Assembly (NCBI RefSeq): GCF_032854445.1
Contig: NC_088297.1
Location: 16,691,127-16,755,126, forward strand
Length of the DNA stretch: 64,000 nucleotides
Origin: Liolophura sinensis
Lineage: Eukaryota; Mollusca; Polyplacophora; Chitonida; Chitonidae
Direction of reading: 5' to 3'
Below are positions 59,657 through 64,000 of the stretch, piece by piece. Made by a program: the position numbers and the translations under genes. Positions within the stretch are counted from its first letter, which is position 1. The number at the start of each line of letters is the position of its first letter. Below the pieces are notes generated by a model. It did not search any database and was not told the origin of the DNA. It worked only from the letters and a program-made list of their open reading frames with translations.

Positions 59657-62600
59657 TCACGATTCCATAATTTCGGGACTCTGCTCGCTGGCGTCGACGG
59701 GTTCGACTTTGACTTGGGATAGTTTTCTTGTGGTTCTTACGCTGACTGGACTTGAAGTCTGCAAATAAACAGAAAATAACACAAATCAGAAAAATGGTGC
59801 TTGTTCTGCCTTTTCAACAAATGATGTAAATGACAAATTATTTGCAACAAAAAGGTACATTTTAGAGGAAAATAAGCACACAAACCTGAAACACCATTCT
59901 AAGATCAGTACAACTGTCAGAATCGAGTAACTGTCATGGGCTAACTTCTAAATCATTTCAAAGTGTATATTGCCAATTGTTGGATTGTAGCTGTATGGGG
60001 AAGTCATGTTCGTGGGTGCAGTGGGGAAGTAGCTCGCAACTGAGACAAATCTCGAAGCATTACCAGATCTACATTACACGGAACCCATCAACGACGGTAT
60101 TGTAAGACTAGCGTTAGAGCGCATCGCTTCATACAAAATGTTGTACGCCAGAGAATAACAACATGTATATGGCCGCCGTCGTATAAGTGAAATATTCTTG
60201 AGTACGGCGTAAAACACCAATCAAATAAATAAATAAATAAATAAATAAATATAACCTGACCTTAACGTCTGTTTAAAAAAGTTACTTAATGAATTGTCTG
60301 ACTAAGAGAGAGAGTGCCGTCCTTGGCTGGCTCGGTTAGCTAAAGCGTTCGTCCCAAACCAACTTAAACGTAGTCTGGAATTCAGCTTATGCTGTTTTGT
60401 TTTCCCAGCCTTGAATCAGCAGGCTTGTCACTTGCCTGTAACACGCTTCTATTTTGTTTCATTTTGCGACCCATAAAACTAATCGCCGTGACGCAAGTAA
60501 AATAGTCCATAGGTAAGGCGCTGGACCTTTATCAGACAAATAAATGACAGAGTTATTCCCCTGAAACGATGCTGCCAGAAATTCAAAACAGCACATGCAC
60601 AAGATTCAAATCTAGAGAATAAATAAATTAGAATAATAAATGAACAGGTAAAGAATTGCTCTTACCTGGTTGTTTGTATGTTGTGCTTTGTGAACTGTTA
60701 ACGTTCTAGCTTGACAAAATCCCTTTCCGCACACGCCACATTTGAACGGTTTTCTCTTTGGAATGGATGTATCTGTTAAAAAAAAGAGATGTATCATTCA
60801 AACCAATCAGTATCAACCCTTACATTTGACAACTGCCATCCTGAATGAACGTTAACGATAAAAATCATCAAGCTTTTGTGTTTGATCTAACTCAGCCCAT
60901 GAGAAGTAAACAATTAATTCCAACCACATAACGTTTAATCCCGTCAAAGCTATAGTCAGCAGCTCATGGCTGAGTTAGATCGAACACAGACTTGATGAGT
61001 TTAGTGTGTTACTATGGTCTGCAGGTACAGTTCAGTGAGTTGATGAATGGCTCTATGATTTGTGTGTTACTATAGTATGCAGGAACAGTTCAGTGAGTTG
61101 ATGATTGACTCCATGATTTGTGTGTTAATATGGTGTGCAGGTACATTTCAGAGAGTTGATGAATGACTCCATGATTTGTGTGTTAATATGGCCTGCAGGT
61201 ACATTTCAGAGAGTTGATGAATGACTCCATGATTTGTGTGTTAATATGGTGTGCAGGTACATTTCAGTGAGTTAATGAATGACTCCATGGTTTGTGTGTT
61301 ACTATGGTTTGCAGGTACAGTTCAGAGAGTTGATGAATGACTCCATGATTTGTGTGTTAATATGGCCTGCAGGTACAGTTCAGTGAGTTGATGAATGACT
61401 CCATGGTTTGTGTGTTACTATGGTGTGCAGGTACATTTCAGTGAGTTAATGAATGACTCCATGGTTTGTGTGTTACTATGGTTTGCAGGTACAGTTCAGA
61501 GAGTTGATGAATGACTCCATGATTTGTGTGTTAATATGGCCTGCAGGTACAGTTCAGTGAGTTGATGAATGACTCCATGGTTTGTGTGTTACTATGGTGT
61601 GCAGGTACATTTCAGTGAGTTAATGAATGACTCCATGGTTTGTGTGTTACTATGGTTTGCAGGTACAGTTCAGTGAGTTGATGAATGACTCCATGGTTTG
61701 TGTGTTACTATGGTCTGCAGGTACATTTCAGTGAGTTGATGAATGACTCCATGGTTTGTGTGTTACTATGGTCTGCAGGTACAGTTCAGTGAGTTGATGA
61801 ATGACTCCATGGTTTGTGTGTTAATATGGCCTGCAGGTACATTTCAGTGAGCTGATGAATGACTCCATGGTTTGTGTGTTACTATGGTGTACAGGTACAT
61901 TTCAGTGAGTTAATGAATGACTCCATGGTTTGTGTGTTACTATGGTGTGCAGGTACAGCTCAGTGAGTTGATGAATGACTCCATGGTTTGTGTGTTACTA
62001 TGGTATGCAGGTACCTTTCAGTGAGTTGATGCATGACTCCATGGTTTGTGTCTTCCTGTAGTCTGTAGGCACAGTTCAGTTTGATGAGTGACTTGATGAT
62101 TTGTGTGTTATTATATAGTTTGCAGGTACAGTTCAGTTCGATGAATGACCTGATGGGATGTGTGTTACCTGTGATCTCTCAGGTGATCCTGTCTCCTGAA
62201 GGCTTTCCCACAAATCTCACAGGAGTACGGCCTCTCGTCTGTGTGCGTCCTCTCGTGAATCAGCAGGTTGTAAGACTTCGTAAAATGACGACCACAAAAC
62301 CGACAGATGTATTGTTTCTTCGTCCTGCGCACAAATAGCATAAGAGGGAATTATGAAATGATTGCTACATTTCTTCGTCCTGGAAACCATGTGTTCGAAA
62401 GATTACATTTGACTTGATTTCATTTGGCTTGATATCATTTGGCTTGATATCATTTAACTGCATGCCCATGATGGCAGACTCAAGAATTGCTACTAGTGCA
62501 ATGGTCACCAGTATACTATTACGGATGAATCGAAAGACATAGAAAATTGCAAAGTTATAGTCACTTGTCGATATAATCTACCTATCAGTTTAAATATCTC

Positions 62601-64000
62601 TAAAAAATTGGATAAAGGCAAATTGAATTGAGAACAAAAATGACTGTCAGTTGCGGATTTAACACAGGAGATGATCAGTCTTTGGCTCTGGACATTCCAG
62701 TTTCCTCCCTACGCAAACCTGATCATACAAATGGATTATTTCCGAGTATGGTATCAGTCATGTTACATCCAATCAAAATCTTAAGTCCTGCACAAACTTG
62801 TAACAGGATCGAGAACAGCGGAACAATACGTTGTATCATAAAACACACCAACCTGCTGGCTGTCCTTCCCCGCCGTTTTGTAGTTTCCATGGGTCGTCGA
62901 TCGACGTGACTAGCAACTCTTGAGACTGGTTGGAAACCACTTCGGGTGGGATCAAACCTGTAAAATTAAACTCTGAGTTGTATTTTCTCCTACATTATCA
63001 ACTGCAAGGTTTGGTTTTATTCGAGGGAAATGATTACTGTCTAGCATGGAGTATTTAGTTTACCCAATTTGAAAACAAAACCGCAAAACAGAAACAAAAA
63101 AAACAACAAAAAAATAGTTTTTATATAACTATTGTATAACTTCAAGCGATATATATGTACAAACCGTAAATCAACAGATCCAAGCGGAAAAACGTGACTG
63201 ATTATTGTGGCGCCCTCTGTAATACTTCCGGTGGACTTTTTGGGGTTTTCCAGTTGATCGTTGATGACAGCTTCAGCCAAACGAGCGAAGTTAAAGCGCT
63301 TCTTTTGTTTAACTCTAACAGTGCTTTCTAAAAACAGAAGATAGGTTCAGGAAATGATTTAACTAAACGAATGGCGCAGTGAATGTATAAAACTTAGACA
63401 AGATTGAAGAACAACTTTTTTGTGTGCTAGGTGTGATCAGTGTGGTAAACCGTGCCACAATTTTTATGTGATTTTTCCTACTCATTTACTTTGTGTTCTT
63501 TCTGAGTCAGGGTTTAACAGTAAGTTAGAATTACTTAAAAATACCCCACTCCCCCGCCCCCTTTCCCCAAAGAGCGGTTAGGATCATATTTTAGGCCAAA
63601 TATCCTCTCCTGATAAAACAAACTGTTAAAAAAAACAATGAGCCAATCACAATGCCCTGACATTTTAACTTAAAACTCGCTTTAATAAAGCGCATTAATT
63701 GTAATATATTTCTTAATCCTCATCTCTTACATACAAGTAATTCTTTTATCTTACCTCTAAATGCTCGTTTCTCTAAGGTAACCAAACTACCAGATTCCGG
63801 TCGTGTTTTGAGACTCTCCGCTTCTCCAGCACAATTCTTCGACTCTTCTTTAAAGGGTTGCCACAGAGACGAATTTTCGCAGCATCCGGGCATCCGTGGA
63901 AATCTGTAAGCCCATGGAAACATGGTGGTATTGGGTTGTTGGTGAGCTGCAAATGGCATGACGGGTACAAAGGAGGGAACTTGCAAATGGGCCGGAAGTG
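59657..64000 (-). CDS. osr: Gene E: odd-skipped-related C2H2 zinc-finger transcription factor (5' partial)
   Basis: Exons on the - strand: 64000-63755 (continues beyond the window), 63327-63165, 62957-62853, 62324-62169, 60772-60666 and 59758-59657 (TGA 59657-59659). Splice sites are GT-AG and phases agree except for one extra base in the fifth exon. Three fingers are present: [30 protein letters not shown] (split by an intron) and [15 protein letters not shown]. The run [20 protein letters not shown] and the [17 protein letters not shown] linker are hallmarks of Odd-skipped/OSR proteins. The upstream segment [13 protein letters not shown] matches the OSR RFDFANLA motif, and RGRTASRRTKK precedes finger 1 as in OSR1. 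Odd-family proteins are nuclear DNA-binding regulators of gut, kidney and limb or leg patterning. The tail contains VKVEP, a possible SUMO site. The inserted base at 60750-60753 breaks the frame before finger 3; an assembly error is the simplest explanation. Confidence 0.9.
60166..60250 (+). mobile_element. SINE family 1, 3' end with a long A-rich tail
   Basis: ggccgccgtcgtataagtga, gagtacggcgtaaaacacca, then an expanded (AAAT)n tail. It lies in the last Osr intron. Confidence 0.85.
60666..60772 (-). CDS. osr: Osr exon with the end of finger 2 and finger 3, carrying a +1 frameshift
   Basis: The exon is 107 nt; 106 nt would keep frame with both neighbours. Translation from the upstream phase gives YIHSKEK, then the frame jumps by one at a run of four A (- strand) into [24 protein letters not shown]. 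Three A would restore the canonical HSKEKPFKC linker. The donor is CCAG|gtaaga. Confidence 0.88.
60866..60999. repeat. Intronic inverted repeat (hairpin) in Osr
   Basis: The left arm 60866-60903 and right arm 60963-60999 pair over about 35 bp (for example gatctaactcag with ctgagttagatc), with a loop of about 59 bp. It lies between the third-finger exon and the 58-bp minisatellite. Confidence 0.7.
60990..62168 (-). repeat. osr: 58-bp minisatellite in Osr starting at the 5' splice site
   Basis: About 20 units fill the intron between the finger 1-2 exon and the finger 3 exon. On the - strand the first, most diverged unit starts gtaacacacatccc directly at the donor; later units read gtaacacacaaaccatgg. 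Each unit also has cctgcag. The edges overlap the inverted repeat at 60866-60999. Confidence 0.92.
62169..62324 (-). CDS. osr: Osr exon with zinc finger 1 and most of finger 2
   Basis: This 156-nt exon, phase 2 in and phase 2 out, encodes [16 protein letters not shown] through [12 protein letters not shown]. The zinc ligands of finger 1 are complete (C-x2-C, H-x3-H). Finger 2 has its Cys pair and first His here, while the last His is in the next exon. The donor is CACAG|gtaaca, and the 58-bp minisatellite starts at this donor. Confidence 0.93.

Noticed and set aside
62628-62909. 93-codon open frame on the + strand
   Set aside because: It is antisense to the Osr exon at 62853-62957; no family match was seen, and the - strand exon has correct phase on both sides.
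62853-62957. Alternative frame of this Osr exon ([12 protein letters not shown]...)
   Set aside because: It is open, but only the other frame joins both neighbours in phase and gives the RGRTAS-RRTKK stretch typical of OSR proteins before finger 1.

Overview
The window looks like nuclear DNA of a lophotrochozoan animal, most likely a mollusc. Genes are split into short exons with GT-AG introns, introns and spacers are AT-rich, and two tRNA-derived SINE families of the kind common in molluscs are scattered on both strands. The species call is inference. No prokaryotic gene organisation, CRISPR array or integrated virus was recognised.

Five genes can be assembled by matching splice sites and reading phases. 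Genes A (806-9201, 5' end outside the window) and B (14980-20979) are a tandem pair on the + strand. They encode small secreted Cys-rich proteins with two modules whose Cys/Gly spacing resembles the C-terminal Cys-rich domain of PCSK9. Gene C (23970-34890, - strand) encodes a 387-residue secreted protein with two lipocalin domains in tandem, in 11 exons including three microexons of 20, 21 and 17 nt. Gene D (38263-51439, - strand) is a paralogue of C and is a pseudogene: a SINE sits in its signal-peptide exon, a 33-bp minisatellite has replaced the middle of the gene, and two compensating frameshifts lie in a later exon. Gene E (59657 to beyond 64000, - strand) is an odd-skipped-related (Osr) C2H2 zinc-finger gene with its 5' end outside the window. 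It carries an apparent one-base insertion in the linker before its third finger.

Layout: 1-9.2 kb gene A; 9.2-15.0 kb spacer with a MITE-like inverted repeat, an AT microsatellite and SINEs; 15.0-21.0 kb gene B; 21.0-24.0 kb spacer with dispersed repeats; 24.0-34.9 kb gene C; 35.0-38.3 kb spacer; 38.3-51.4 kb pseudogene D; 51.6-59.6 kb repeat-filled spacer; 59.6-64 kb gene E.

Tandem repeats are abundant: an 84-bp array in a gene A intron, 33-bp arrays in equivalent introns of C and D, a 39-bp array of about 33 copies in D, a 56/112-bp two-level array near 58 kb, and a 58-bp array in gene E that begins at the 5' splice site of its intron. Most long open frames in the window come from these arrays or from SINEs. 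A and B, and C and D, are each products of local duplication followed by repeat insertion. No regulatory or metabolic link between the two pairs can be shown from sequence alone.
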